From Phytohabitans aurantiacus (lineage in GTDB: Bacteria; Actinomycetota; Actinomycetes; Mycobacteriales; Micromonosporaceae): DNA of 64,000 bases. Under the pieces are notes generated by a model. The model was not told the DNA's origin and did not search any database. It worked only from the letters and a program-made list of their open reading frames with translations. Below are positions 43,901 to 50,612 of the stretch, in pieces; positions within the stretch are counted from its first letter, which is position 1, and every line of letters begins with the position of its first letter. The stretch covers positions 62,001 through 126,000 of the forward strand of contig NZ_BSDI01000009.1 of NCBI RefSeq assembly GCF_027923225.1. The letters are read 5' to 3'. Position numbers and translations under genes: made by a program.

Positions 43901-44390
43901 GTGGTGGCGCGGCAACCGCGACTGGGTAACCGGCGGCGCGGCGGCGATAGGCATGGGCGTCTGCATCGTGGCCACCGCGGGCGTGTGTGCGGCCGCGGGC
44001 GCGGCTGGTCTCGGCGTGGCGCTCGGCGGACGGGTGCTCGACGTATCGGCGTCGCGCAGCGGGTGGACCAAGGAGAACGTCGGGCGGATGGCGACCGGCA
44101 TGGCGTTCGACGTCGGCTCCTACTTCCTGGTACCGGGCGTACGCGGGTTCAAGATGACTCCGTCCGGAGGCGTCGTGCACAGCCAGTCGGCGCGCACCTG
44201 GTACAACCAGAGTGGCAAGGTGAGCATGACCTGGGGCCAGCAGTTCGCCCCGCGGGGCCAGATCGACGCGGCGGCACTTCGACAGGGCGGCGGGGCTCTG
44301 GCGGCGCAGGTGGGCTGGTGGAGCGTCTCCGGACCGGGCGCGGCGCCGGCCACGCTGGGCATCCCGTTCACCGATCCGTTCGGCTGGTGA
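37920..44390 (+). CDS. Giant secreted RHS/YD-repeat protein with variable C-terminal tip
   Basis: A 2156-codon frame beginning GTG after GGAGG, with a Sec signal peptide (ending PVPASA). About residues 230-950 resemble the beta-rich N-terminal region of RHS/TcaC-like proteins. YD repeats run from about 1000 to 1700 (YDGTGRPVASIF, FGYDARGRKTTV, YTYDSLGRKTAL). The RHS-associated core follows (LGAREYDPGIGRFISVDP, about residue 1810). The last roughly 310 residues are a separate tip with two hydrophobic stretches (GAAAIGMGVCIVATAGVC and neighbours), a Pro-rich linker, and no recognised toxin motif. RHS shells can enclose C-terminal effectors. The next gene is a possible partner. Confidence 0.9.
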   Translation: MAHPGSRYRLAVRAVAVGLLLATAATAGPVPASAKPKDRFTPPKAEEVKSVAVQEVKASGSTTAGATTKAAAERRQPAPVWPTAGQAEAAVPSAADHRTRGSGAVRAGALPVLVDRPAQPAKGQPAGASVPGRVRVRVLDRAATDRAGVRGVLLRVDRTDGRAGAGTVALTVDYWSFATAYGADWSSRLRLVSLPECALTTPERPECAGTVLPSRNRVGDRLVTAEVPVTGKTTARAGFGTTGSALLALAAGPAGSAGDYSATSLSPSATWSAGTSTGDFTWSYPLRTPPSLGGPAPDMKLNYSAQSVDGRHAASNNQPSQVGEGFEFTPGDFIERRYRSCAQDMDGADHNNSTKTGDLCWETDNATMSLSGRGGELIYDSGDGYWHPRRDDGTKAEKIVGGASYGNGDNNGEYWKVTTADGTLYYFGKHKLDGWTDGKAVTNSTWTVPVFGNDPNEPCHASTFGGSDCVQAWRWNLDYVVDPHGNTMSFWYGKESNKYARNNSTTDVPSYVRGGYLDRVEYGTDKRTDGTDSLYRGLAAPMRVQFDQDNRCLSDCDSHTAVRWPDTPWDQECTGSPCLVGSPTFWTTKRISAVTTQVRDGSAYRNVEKWIFTHTFPDPGDGTRAGLWLDKISHQGLVGGTASVPDIEFTGIQRNNRVDTIDHSAAMNWWRLAKVRSETGGTVNITYSEPDCVARTRIPTDPHNNTLLCYPVRWTPEGYTAPIVDYFHKYVVKTIYEIDHTGGVPPNGSPRVVYSYNYIGDPAWHYADDDGLIGKKDKTWSVWRGYEKVGVTVGDPGEQTYVETKYFRGMHGDKLPSGTRDVPVTGAGVPTVKDEDAYAGLEREKVTFNGPGGPEVTREVSEPWQSAPTASRTINGDRVDARFVDVAAKHHRVTLDAGRGVRVTTQRTTFDGYGMPVESNDLGDVAVTGDEECTKTTYARNTGTWMLSLPATTSTYAVPCASATNPSTLTADQVISVKRVGYDGGAPGAAPTRGEVTSNEEMADWNGGDPQFTVIVRAGFDEYGRVDESWDAMDKRSTTSYEPASNAPVTRTVTTNPLSHTITTDLEPAWGLATKVTDPNGKVTTSKHDGLGRLTGVWKPGRNPDTQSANTTYAYLIRTDAPSVVTTKALNPAGNYVTSYELYDGLLRPRQTQAASPSGGRLVTDTFYDTVGREVKKYQPYHNTAAPGTTLVTATDRTHVPNQTRTEYDGTGRPVASIFQPYDAERHRTRTYYAGDRVDTTPPAGGTPTSKVGDARGRTVELRQYHGTTATGTYDATRYRFNAKGQMDRITDPAGNQWNFGYDARGRKTTVDDPDKGLTTTTYDNAGKVTSTTDGAGSKLLYTYDSLGRKTALYEGVISGFGRARWTYDSVQKGQLTQATRYVGVNAYSVKIDEYNDAYQPLQQTITIPSSETGLNGTYTYESTYNVDGSVYRSALPEAGGLAAETLTHHYDATSGMPKQLTTVYDTTQLSYVADTDYNALGHVDQYEFYTGLYSETGKRFFQSFTRELETGRLTGVRTDREEISPYTISDVRYTYDHVGKITKVSDVAATGGVDNQCFKYNYSGRLNEAWTPANGDCTAAPTVAGLGGPAPYWLAWEIDSAGNRISETEKSATSQQRKTDYTYPAAGADRPHAVTGTSTQVGTTTTTAAYTYDDTGNTLTRPTASAGTQTLTWDAEGHLATSVDNTGTTSYLYDAEGNRLVRRDPTGATLYLPGQEIRFTTSNATRVGTRYYAFNGETFASRTAASGITWLAGDHQGTAQVSVKEAGQHSTVRRQKPYGTSRGSAVSWPNSKGFVGGTVDNTGLTHLGAREYDPGIGRFISVDPVFNMDAPEQMNGYAYAANSPVTDSDASGLEPGGGSWYYAGSESGSWSKGGYRYYYRAEYFLYCRYGGSQCLGGIAGYQGLYWINMAYRNHPAVWFIARVVVTVWRVQTNFIGPVAGPPSPPKPRIILPPAPACPTPPPPEPKQPGELDGPKCEFFDFGCLFSGKEGAKAWWRGNRDWVTGGAAAIGMGVCIVATAGVCAAAGAAGLGVALGGRVLDVSASRSGWTKENVGRMATGMAFDVGSYFLVPGVRGFKMTPSGGVVHSQSARTWYNQSGKVSMTWGQQFAPRGQIDAAALRQGGGALAAQVGWWSVSGPGAAPATLGIPFTDPFGW

Positions 44391-44419
44391 TCACCGTGGC
44401 GCGGAAACGAGGAGGGGCG

Positions 44420-44953
44420 ATGGCCAGAAAGCGTGGCGGGCCGGCGACACCGCCGCAGGGCCGGCGCATCCGGTTGCAGGTCATCGCCATGGGCGTGGTG
44501 TTCCTGCTGGGCGGTCTGGGCCTCGCCGTCTTCTCGGCCACGTACATGTGGCGGCTGTCGGACAAGGCCGAGAGGTTGCGCGCCGGGGGAGTAGCGGTGA
44601 CCGCCTCGGTCACCAACTTCTATGACGGCTCGGGGCGCGGGAGCAGCCCGGACGCGATCACCGTGACTTACAACTACGAGGGAAAGCAGTACCAGGCTCG
44701 CATCAAGTGTGGTGGTGGCACTGGCTGCCATCGAGAGCCAGCGCCTGAGACCACCGTGTGGGTCGACCCGGCAGAGCCGAGCGAGTTCGTGGCGGCCAAC
44801 GGAAACACCAGCGGCTCCCTGTCGTTCTTCAACTCCTGGACGAGGATCGTCGCCGGCTCGCTGTTCGCGGTGGCCGGTGTCGCCCTGCTGGTCGCGATCC
44901 TGTACGGCGACCGGTTGCTCGCCTGGAACCGCATGCGTAAGACCCGGGGCTGA
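44420..44953 (+). CDS. DUF3592-like two-span membrane protein downstream of the RHS gene
   Basis: A 177-residue protein. After a basic N-terminus come a membrane helix (VIAMGVVFLLGGLGLAVF), an extracytoplasmic beta domain (VTASVTNFYDGSG, then TVTYNYEGKQYQARIKC), and a second helix (IVAGSLFAVAGVALLVAIL). VWVDPAEPSEFV is typical of DUF3592. ATG 44420 follows GGAGGGG, 29 bp after the RHS stop. Position and orientation are those of an immunity protein, but DUF3592 proteins also occur without RHS genes. Its stop lies inside a terminator stem. Confidence 0.75.
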   Translation: MARKRGGPATPPQGRRIRLQVIAMGVVFLLGGLGLAVFSATYMWRLSDKAERLRAGGVAVTASVTNFYDGSGRGSSPDAITVTYNYEGKQYQARIKCGGGTGCHREPAPETTVWVDPAEPSEFVAANGNTSGSLSFFNSWTRIVAGSLFAVAGVALLVAILYGDRLLAWNRMRKTRG

Positions 44954-44978
44954 CCGCCGGTTGGCGGTCAGCCCCGGG
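44943..44978. terminator. Perfect 16-bp terminator hairpin
   Basis: CCCGGGGCTGACCGCC (44943-44958) pairs with GGCGGTCAGCCCCGGG (44963-44978) around loop GGTT. It overlaps the stop of the DUF3592 gene and lies 11 bp past the stop of the convergent MMPL gene, so it can act in both directions. Confidence 0.9.
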
Positions 44979-44989
44979 AACCACACGCC

Positions 44990-47188
44990 CTAGCGGTGTG
45001 ACAGGTTCGGCAGCCAGCCCAGCCACTTGGGCAGGTACCAGTTGCGGTCGCCGAGCATCGCCATCACCGACGGGAGGAGTACGGCTCGGACGATTGTCGC
45101 GTCGATCAGGACCGCCACCGCCAAGCCGAAGCCCATCTCCTTCATCGACGTCATCGATCCGGTGGTGAACAGGCCGAACACCGCCACCATCACGACCGCC
45201 GCGCTCGTGATGACGCCTGCCGTGCCCCGGATGCCCCGTGACACCGCGAGCTTCGTCGGCCAACCCCGGTCGTAGCCCTCGCGGATGCGGCTGAGCACGA
45301 ACACGTGGTAGTCCATCGACAGTCCAAAGAGGATCACGAAGAGGAACAGCGGGATCCAGCTCGTGATGGCGCCGCGGGCGTGGAAGTCCAGCAGGTTCTC
45401 GCCCATGCCCTCCTGGAAGACCAGTACCAGCGCGCCGTACGCCGCGGCGACCGACAGCAGGTTCAGCACGATCGCGGTGGCCGCCACGACGACCGACCGG
45501 AACGACACGAGCAGCAGCAGGAACGCGAGCCCGAGCACGAACGCGAAGACAAGGGGCACGCTGCCGGTCAGCGCCTTGTTGAAGTCGACCGACTGGGCGG
45601 CCTCTCCGGTGACGGCCACCTCGGCACCGTCGACGCTGAGCACGGTAGCGGGGATGACCTTGTCACGCAGTACGTGTACAGCGTCCTCCGACGCGGCGTC
45701 GGTGCCGGAACCGGACAGGCCCAGGCTGATCCGCGCGACCGTCTTGTCCGGGCTGACCTCCACCGTGACCGGCTCGTGCAGCTTGCCCGTCGCGAGCGCC
45801 GTGGTCTTGAACGCGTCGATCGCCGCGGTCATCCGTGGGCTGGTGACGTCGGTCGCCTTGACCACGACGACGCCCGGGTCGGCGCCACCGGGGAACGCCG
45901 CCGACACCTCGTCGTACGCGATCAGGGCCGGCTTGTCGTGCTTGAAGCCGTCGGCGCCGTCGGAGGCGGTGCGCATGCCGAGCGCGGGCGTCGCGAGGGC
46001 GACGAGCGCGGCCGCGGCGAAGGCCGCCGAGACGCCGGGCCGGCGCAGCACGACCTTGAGCACGAGGCGCCAGAAACGGCCGTTGGATTCGCGCCGGTAC
46101 AGGCCGGGGATGCGACCGAGGTCGACCCGGTCACCGAGCTTGGACAGCAGCGCGGGCAGCACGGTCAGCGAGCCGAGCGCGGCGGTCGCGACGACCAGGA
46201 TCGTGCCGGTGGCGAGGCTGATGAACGCGGTGTCGTCGGTGAGGAACATGCCGGCGACCGCGATGATGACGGTGAACGCCGAGATCAGGATCGAGCGGCC
46301 GGAGGTGGCCGCCGCGATGGCGAGAGCCGTCTCCGGGTCGGCGCCCTTGGCTCGCTCCTCGCGTTCGCGGCGGATGTAGAAGAGGCAGTAGTCGACACCG
46401 ACGGCAAGGCCCATCAGCAGCATGAGGTGGGTGGTCGAGTCGGCGGTGGGGAAGAGGCGGCTCGCGGCGGCCAGCAGGCCGAGCGAGGCCATGAACGCGG
46501 TCAGGGCCAGCCCGAGTGGCAGCACGGCGGCCAGCAGCGCCCCGAACGCGACGATCAGGATGCCCAGCGTCACCGGAATCGACAGCATCGACAGCAGCGT
46601 CAGGTCCTCTTCGAGGCCCTGCATGATCGCCTTGTCGATGCTCGCGGCACCGGTCTGCCCGACATACAGATCGGGGTGCCGATCCTGTACGCCGGCAACC
46701 GCGTCGAGCACCGGCTGCACCCGGTCGGCGGCGGTGTCGGCGTCGCCGCTCATGTCGAACGTGACCAGCGCGGCGTGCCCGTCTTCGGAGACCGCGTCGG
46801 CACGCACGTTCTCCACCTGGCCGGTGCCCTCGACGGCGGTGACCGCCTCGCGCACCGCGCCCTGGAACTCCGGCGCGTCAGCGGTCAGCGTGTCACTCCG
46901 CACGATCACCATCTCGCCAGCGCGATCGGGGAAGCCGGCCGCCTCGATGAGTTTGTCAGCGCGCCGCGACTCACCGTTGCCGTAGTCGCTGTCCTTCGCC
47001 GCGATGGTCCCGATCGCGGCGGAGAGCACCGTGGCCGCCACCACGAACAGTAGCCACCCGAAGATCGCGGTAGCCCGGTGCCGCGCGCTGAAACGCGCGA
47101 CCGTGGCGGCCAGGTTGCGGGTCCGCCGATGCGTCGCCGGGTGCTCGTCCGGCCCGAGTGCCGGTCGCTGCATGATGGATGTGGTCAT
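44990..47188 (-). CDS. MMPL-family transporter
   Basis: A protein of about 732 residues with the MMPL/RND half layout. TM1 (AIFGWLLFVVAATVLSAAI) is followed by a periplasmic domain, then TM2-6 with GLAVGVDYCLFYIRREREE, a second soluble domain, and TM8-12 with FGLSMDYHVFVLSRIREGYDRG. The paired GxxxGxDYxxF-type motifs are the proton-relay signature of the family. It probably exports a lipid or hydrophobic compound; the cargo is unknown. ATG 47188 is preferred over an ATG 16 codons upstream. It diverges from the 55-residue protein gene. Confidence 0.9.
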   Translation of the reverse strand: MTTSIMQRPALGPDEHPATHRRTRNLAATVARFSARHRATAIFGWLLFVVAATVLSAAIGTIAAKDSDYGNGESRRADKLIEAAGFPDRAGEMVIVRSDTLTADAPEFQGAVREAVTAVEGTGQVENVRADAVSEDGHAALVTFDMSGDADTAADRVQPVLDAVAGVQDRHPDLYVGQTGAASIDKAIMQGLEEDLTLLSMLSIPVTLGILIVAFGALLAAVLPLGLALTAFMASLGLLAAASRLFPTADSTTHLMLLMGLAVGVDYCLFYIRREREERAKGADPETALAIAAATSGRSILISAFTVIIAVAGMFLTDDTAFISLATGTILVVATAALGSLTVLPALLSKLGDRVDLGRIPGLYRRESNGRFWRLVLKVVLRRPGVSAAFAAAALVALATPALGMRTASDGADGFKHDKPALIAYDEVSAAFPGGADPGVVVVKATDVTSPRMTAAIDAFKTTALATGKLHEPVTVEVSPDKTVARISLGLSGSGTDAASEDAVHVLRDKVIPATVLSVDGAEVAVTGEAAQSVDFNKALTGSVPLVFAFVLGLAFLLLLVSFRSVVVAATAIVLNLLSVAAAYGALVLVFQEGMGENLLDFHARGAITSWIPLFLFVILFGLSMDYHVFVLSRIREGYDRGWPTKLAVSRGIRGTAGVITSAAVVMVAVFGLFTTGSMTSMKEMGFGLAVAVLIDATIVRAVLLPSVMAMLGDRNWYLPKWLGWLPNLSHR

Positions 47189-47304
47189 GCCGATGACGCT
47201 ATGAGCGGGGCTGATCCGCATCGATCCAGCGCGCACCCCACTTTCCGGTGGGGAACACCGCGCCGTCGTGGTAGGGGCAGCCCTACCACGCTATGGTCGT
47301 GGCC

Positions 47305-47472
47305 ATGTCTGACGAGTACGTGGATCCGAGTGGCAACACCGAGGCGTTCCGTTCGTTCGCGACGAACGCACCGCAGGAGGAGCAGGCCCCGTCGAAGCTG
47401 CCGCTGATCATCGGCGTCGCGGTGCTGGCGGTCGTGCTGCTCGCACTGACCCTGTTCCTAGCCTTCGGCTGA
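47305..47472 (+). CDS. 55-residue single-span membrane protein
   Basis: A short reading frame starting ATG 47305. The polar, acidic N-terminal half (MSDEYVDPSGN, later APQEEQAPSK) is followed by one C-terminal hydrophobic helix (LPLIIGVAVLAVVLLALTLF) ending FLAFG. The topology is that of a tail-anchored or signal-anchored peptide. Third-base GC and the sharp polar/hydrophobic split suggest a real gene. Its last 15 bp overlap the 3' end of ackA on the opposite strand. No family is recognised. It has no strong ribosome-binding site (GGTCGTGGCC upstream). Confidence 0.55.
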   Translation: MSDEYVDPSGNTEAFRSFATNAPQEEQAPSKLPLIIGVAVLAVVLLALTLFLAFG

Positions 47473-48558
47473 TCCGTTGATCACAGACCGTGTCTGTGTA
47501 GCGATCTCCAATTCTTCGTCGGTCGGCACGACACAGACGGTCACCGGAGCACCTTCGGGGGAGATGATCCCCTCTCGCACGCTGTCGTTGCGCGCCGCGT
47601 CGATCTCGATGCCGAGCCGGTCGAGGCCGGCGAGTGACTCGGCGCGCACCGCCGCCGCGTTTTCACCCACACCCGCGGTGAACGCGATCGCGTCCAGCCG
47701 GCCGAGCACCGCGTAGTACGCCCCGACGTAGGAGCGGATGCGCCGGCAGTACACGTCGATGGCCAGCGCCGCCGCCCTGTCGCCGGCGGCTCGGCGGCTC
47801 AGCACCTCGCGCATGTCGCCCGCACCGGCCAGCCCCATGAGGCCGCCACGGTGGTTGAGCAGGTCGTCGATCTCGTCGACCGGCATGCCGGCGGTGCGGT
47901 GCAGGTGGAAGACCACCGCCGGGTCGAGGTCGCCGCTGCGCGAACCCATCACGAGCCCTTCCAGCGGCGTCAAGCCCATCGAGGTCGCCACCGACCGGCC
48001 GCCCTCGACCGCGCAGGCGCTCGCGCCGTTGCCCAGGTGCAGCGTGATCGTGTTCACCCCGGCCAGCGGGCGGTCCAGCAGCGTGGCGGTGCGGCGCGAG
48101 ACGTACGCGTGCGAGGTGCCGTGAAAGCCGTACCGGTGGATGCCGTACCGGTCAGCCACCTCCCGGTCGATCGCGTACGTCGCGGCCGCCTCGGGCAGCG
48201 TGCGGTGGAACGCCGTGTCGAAGACAGCCACCTGCGGCACACCGGGCAGCAGCTTGCGGGCCACCCCGATGCCGGCCAGGTTGGCCGGGTTGTGCAGCGG
48301 TGCGAGCGGCACCAACTCTTCGATGGCGGCGACCACCTCGTCGGTGATCAGGGTCGGCTCGGAGAAGCGCAGCCCACCGTGCACCACCCGGTGCCCGACC
48401 GCGCCGAGACCGGTCAGGTCGACCGAGCCGGTCACCTCGCGCAAAGCCGCCGCGTAGTCGGTGACCCGCTCGACGAGCCCTTTGCTCACGAGATCGTCGC
48501 CGTCGTACAGCCGGTACTTCACCGACGACGAGCCGTTGTTGAGCACGAGAATCCTCAT
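47458..48558 (-). CDS. ackA: Acetate kinase
   Basis: A 366-residue ASKHA-fold kinase interconverting acetate and acetyl phosphate with ATP. Motifs: VLNNGSSSVKYRL at the start, GHRVVHGG, VFDTAFHRTLPEAA, RYGFHGTSHAYVS, ITLHLGNGASACAV, and FTAGVGENAA. It is slightly shorter than the usual 390-400 residues. The start overlaps the pta stop by 4 bp (ATGA), so the two are translationally coupled in the classic Pta-AckA pathway of acetate overflow and acetyl-phosphate supply. Confidence 0.96.
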   Translation of the reverse strand: MRILVLNNGSSSVKYRLYDGDDLVSKGLVERVTDYAAALREVTGSVDLTGLGAVGHRVVHGGLRFSEPTLITDEVVAAIEELVPLAPLHNPANLAGIGVARKLLPGVPQVAVFDTAFHRTLPEAAATYAIDREVADRYGIHRYGFHGTSHAYVSRRTATLLDRPLAGVNTITLHLGNGASACAVEGGRSVATSMGLTPLEGLVMGSRSGDLDPAVVFHLHRTAGMPVDEIDDLLNHRGGLMGLAGAGDMREVLSRRAAGDRAAALAIDVYCRRIRSYVGAYYAVLGRLDAIAFTAGVGENAAAVRAESLAGLDRLGIEIDAARNDSVREGIISPEGAPVTVCVVPTDEELEIATQTRSVINGSAEG

Positions 48559-50603
48559 GCCGCGGCCGCCTGAATCGCGGTGATCGCCACGGTGTTGACG
48601 ATGTCCTTGACCGTGGCGCCGCGGCTCAGGTCGTTGACCGGGCGCCGGAGGGCCTGCATGACCGGGCCCACCGCGACCGCGCCGGCCGAGCGCTGCACCG
48701 CCTTGTACGTGTTGTTGCCGGTGTTCAGGTCGGGGAAGACGAACACCGTCGCCCGGCCCGCCACCGCCGAGCCGGGCAGCTTCGTCTGCGCCACCGTCGG
48801 GTCGACCGCGGCGTCGTACTGGATCGGGCCCTCCACGAGCAGGCCGGGCGCGCGCTCCCGCACCAGCGCCGTCGCCGCGGCGACCTTCTCCACGTCGGCG
48901 CCGGCGCCGGAGGTGCCGGTCGAGTACGACAGCATCGCCACCCGCGGCTCGATGCCGAACCGGGCGGCGGTCTCGGCCGACGAGAGCGCGATGTCGGCGA
49001 GCTGGTGCGCGTCGGGGTCGGGGTTGACCGCGCAGTCGCCGTACACGAGCACCCGGTCGGCGAGGAGCATGAAGAACACGCTGGAGGCCACGGATACGCC
49101 CGGGACGGTCTTGACGATCTCGAACGCGGGCCGGATCGTCGCCGCCGTCGTGTGGGTGGCGCCGGAGACCATGCCGTCGGCGCGCCCGGTGTGCACCATC
49201 ATCGTGCCGAAGTAGTTGACGTCGCGGACCACGTCGCGCGCCAGGTCGAGCGTGACACCCTTGTGGCGGCGCAACTGCGCGTACCGCTCGGTGAACTCGT
49301 CCAGCCACGGGCTGGTCGCCGGGTCGACAGTACTCGCGTTGCCGATGTCGATACCCAGATCGCGCGCCCTGCGGCCGATCTCGTCGGCGTTACCGAGCAG
49401 GGTGAGGTCGGCGACCCCGCGACGCAGCAGGATCTCCGCGGCCCGCAGGATGCGCTCCTCGCCACCCTCGGGCAGCACCAGGTGCCGCCGGTCGGCGCGC
49501 GCCCGGTCGATCAGGTCGAACTCGAACATCAGCGGCGTCACCCGCGCCGACCGCGCCACGTCAAGCCGCGCGGCCAGCCCTTCGGTGTCCACACTGGACT
49601 CAAACGCGCCGATCGCCGCCTCCACCTTGCGCGGGCTGGCCATCGTGGGGTGGCTCTCGATCCGGCTCGACGCCTCGACCGTGGCGTAGCTGTCTTCCGG
49701 CACGGACAGCACCGCGAGGCCCGCGTGCAGCCCTTCGACGAGCCGCATCGCCCGCGGATCGGGCTGCTCGCCGAGGGTGAGCACGACGCCGGCGACCGCC
49801 GCGGTGCCGGCCACCCGCGCCGCCGCGGCCGCCACCAGCAGATCGGTGCGGTCGCCGGGCGTGATCACCAGGCAGCCGTCGGTCAGGTGGTCGGTCAGGA
49901 TCGGTACGTGGGCCGCGCCCACGACGAAATCGAGCACGTCGCGGTCGAGTGCCGCGTCGTCGCCGGCCAGGCGGATCGCGCCCAGCGCCTCCGCCACCTC
50001 GGCCACCGTCGGCGCGGAGACCGCCGGGACCTCCGGGATCGCGTACGCGGGCACGGGCAGCTCGGGCAGCGAGGTGTCCGGCGGTACCCGGTTGGCGATC
50101 GCCGCCAGCACGGTCGCGCCGTGGTCGGTGAGACCGTGGTACGCGCTGGCCAGCTCGGCCGCGATCGCCGCGCTGTCCTGCCCGAAGCCGTCGACCACCG
50201 CGACCACCACGCTGCCGAACTCGGTGGCCAGGCGGGCGTTGAACGCCACGTCGGTGTCGCCGTTGTCGCCGATGTCGCTGCCCACCACGACCATCGCCGG
50301 GTGCCGCCGCTCCAGGTCGCGGTAGCGGCCGACGATCAGGGAGATCAGCTCTTCCCGTTTGCCATCGGCGATGAGCGCGGTGGCTTCGGCGTGGGTGACG
50401 CCGTACATGTCGTCGGTTGGCGCGTCGATCTGGTACCGCTCACGCAGCAACACCAGGATCGGGTCCATACCGCCGGCCGGGGCCAACGGCCGGAACGCGC
50501 CTATGCCCGCGACCTGCCGGGACAGAAGCTCGGCCAGACCGAGGGCGATCGTCGACTTCCCGCCGCCGGGGCCGAGGCCCGCGACGTACACGCTTCGCGC
50601 CAC
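48555..50603 (-). CDS. pta: Phosphate acetyltransferase, long form
   Basis: A 682-residue enzyme converting acetyl-CoA and phosphate to acetyl phosphate. The N-terminal P-loop domain (VAGLGPGGGKSTIALGLAEL) and the middle DRTGG-type domain (about residues 215-325) mark the regulated long form. The C-terminal catalytic PTA_PTB domain starts near 350 (HLVLPEGGEERILRAAEI) and has DGMVSGATHTTAATIRPA, ALSSAETAARFGIEPRVAML and VFPDLNTGNNTYKAVQR. It starts 9 bp after the stop of the secreted FN3 protein gene. Confidence 0.95.
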   Translation of the reverse strand: MARSVYVAGLGPGGGKSTIALGLAELLSRQVAGIGAFRPLAPAGGMDPILVLLRERYQIDAPTDDMYGVTHAEATALIADGKREELISLIVGRYRDLERRHPAMVVVGSDIGDNGDTDVAFNARLATEFGSVVVAVVDGFGQDSAAIAAELASAYHGLTDHGATVLAAIANRVPPDTSLPELPVPAYAIPEVPAVSAPTVAEVAEALGAIRLAGDDAALDRDVLDFVVGAAHVPILTDHLTDGCLVITPGDRTDLLVAAAAARVAGTAAVAGVVLTLGEQPDPRAMRLVEGLHAGLAVLSVPEDSYATVEASSRIESHPTMASPRKVEAAIGAFESSVDTEGLAARLDVARSARVTPLMFEFDLIDRARADRRHLVLPEGGEERILRAAEILLRRGVADLTLLGNADEIGRRARDLGIDIGNASTVDPATSPWLDEFTERYAQLRRHKGVTLDLARDVVRDVNYFGTMMVHTGRADGMVSGATHTTAATIRPAFEIVKTVPGVSVASSVFFMLLADRVLVYGDCAVNPDPDAHQLADIALSSAETAARFGIEPRVAMLSYSTGTSGAGADVEKVAAATALVRERAPGLLVEGPIQYDAAVDPTVAQTKLPGSAVAGRATVFVFPDLNTGNNTYKAVQRSAGAVAVGPVMQALRRPVNDLSRGATVKDIVNTVAITAIQAAAA

Positions 50604-50612
50604 ACGATCAAC

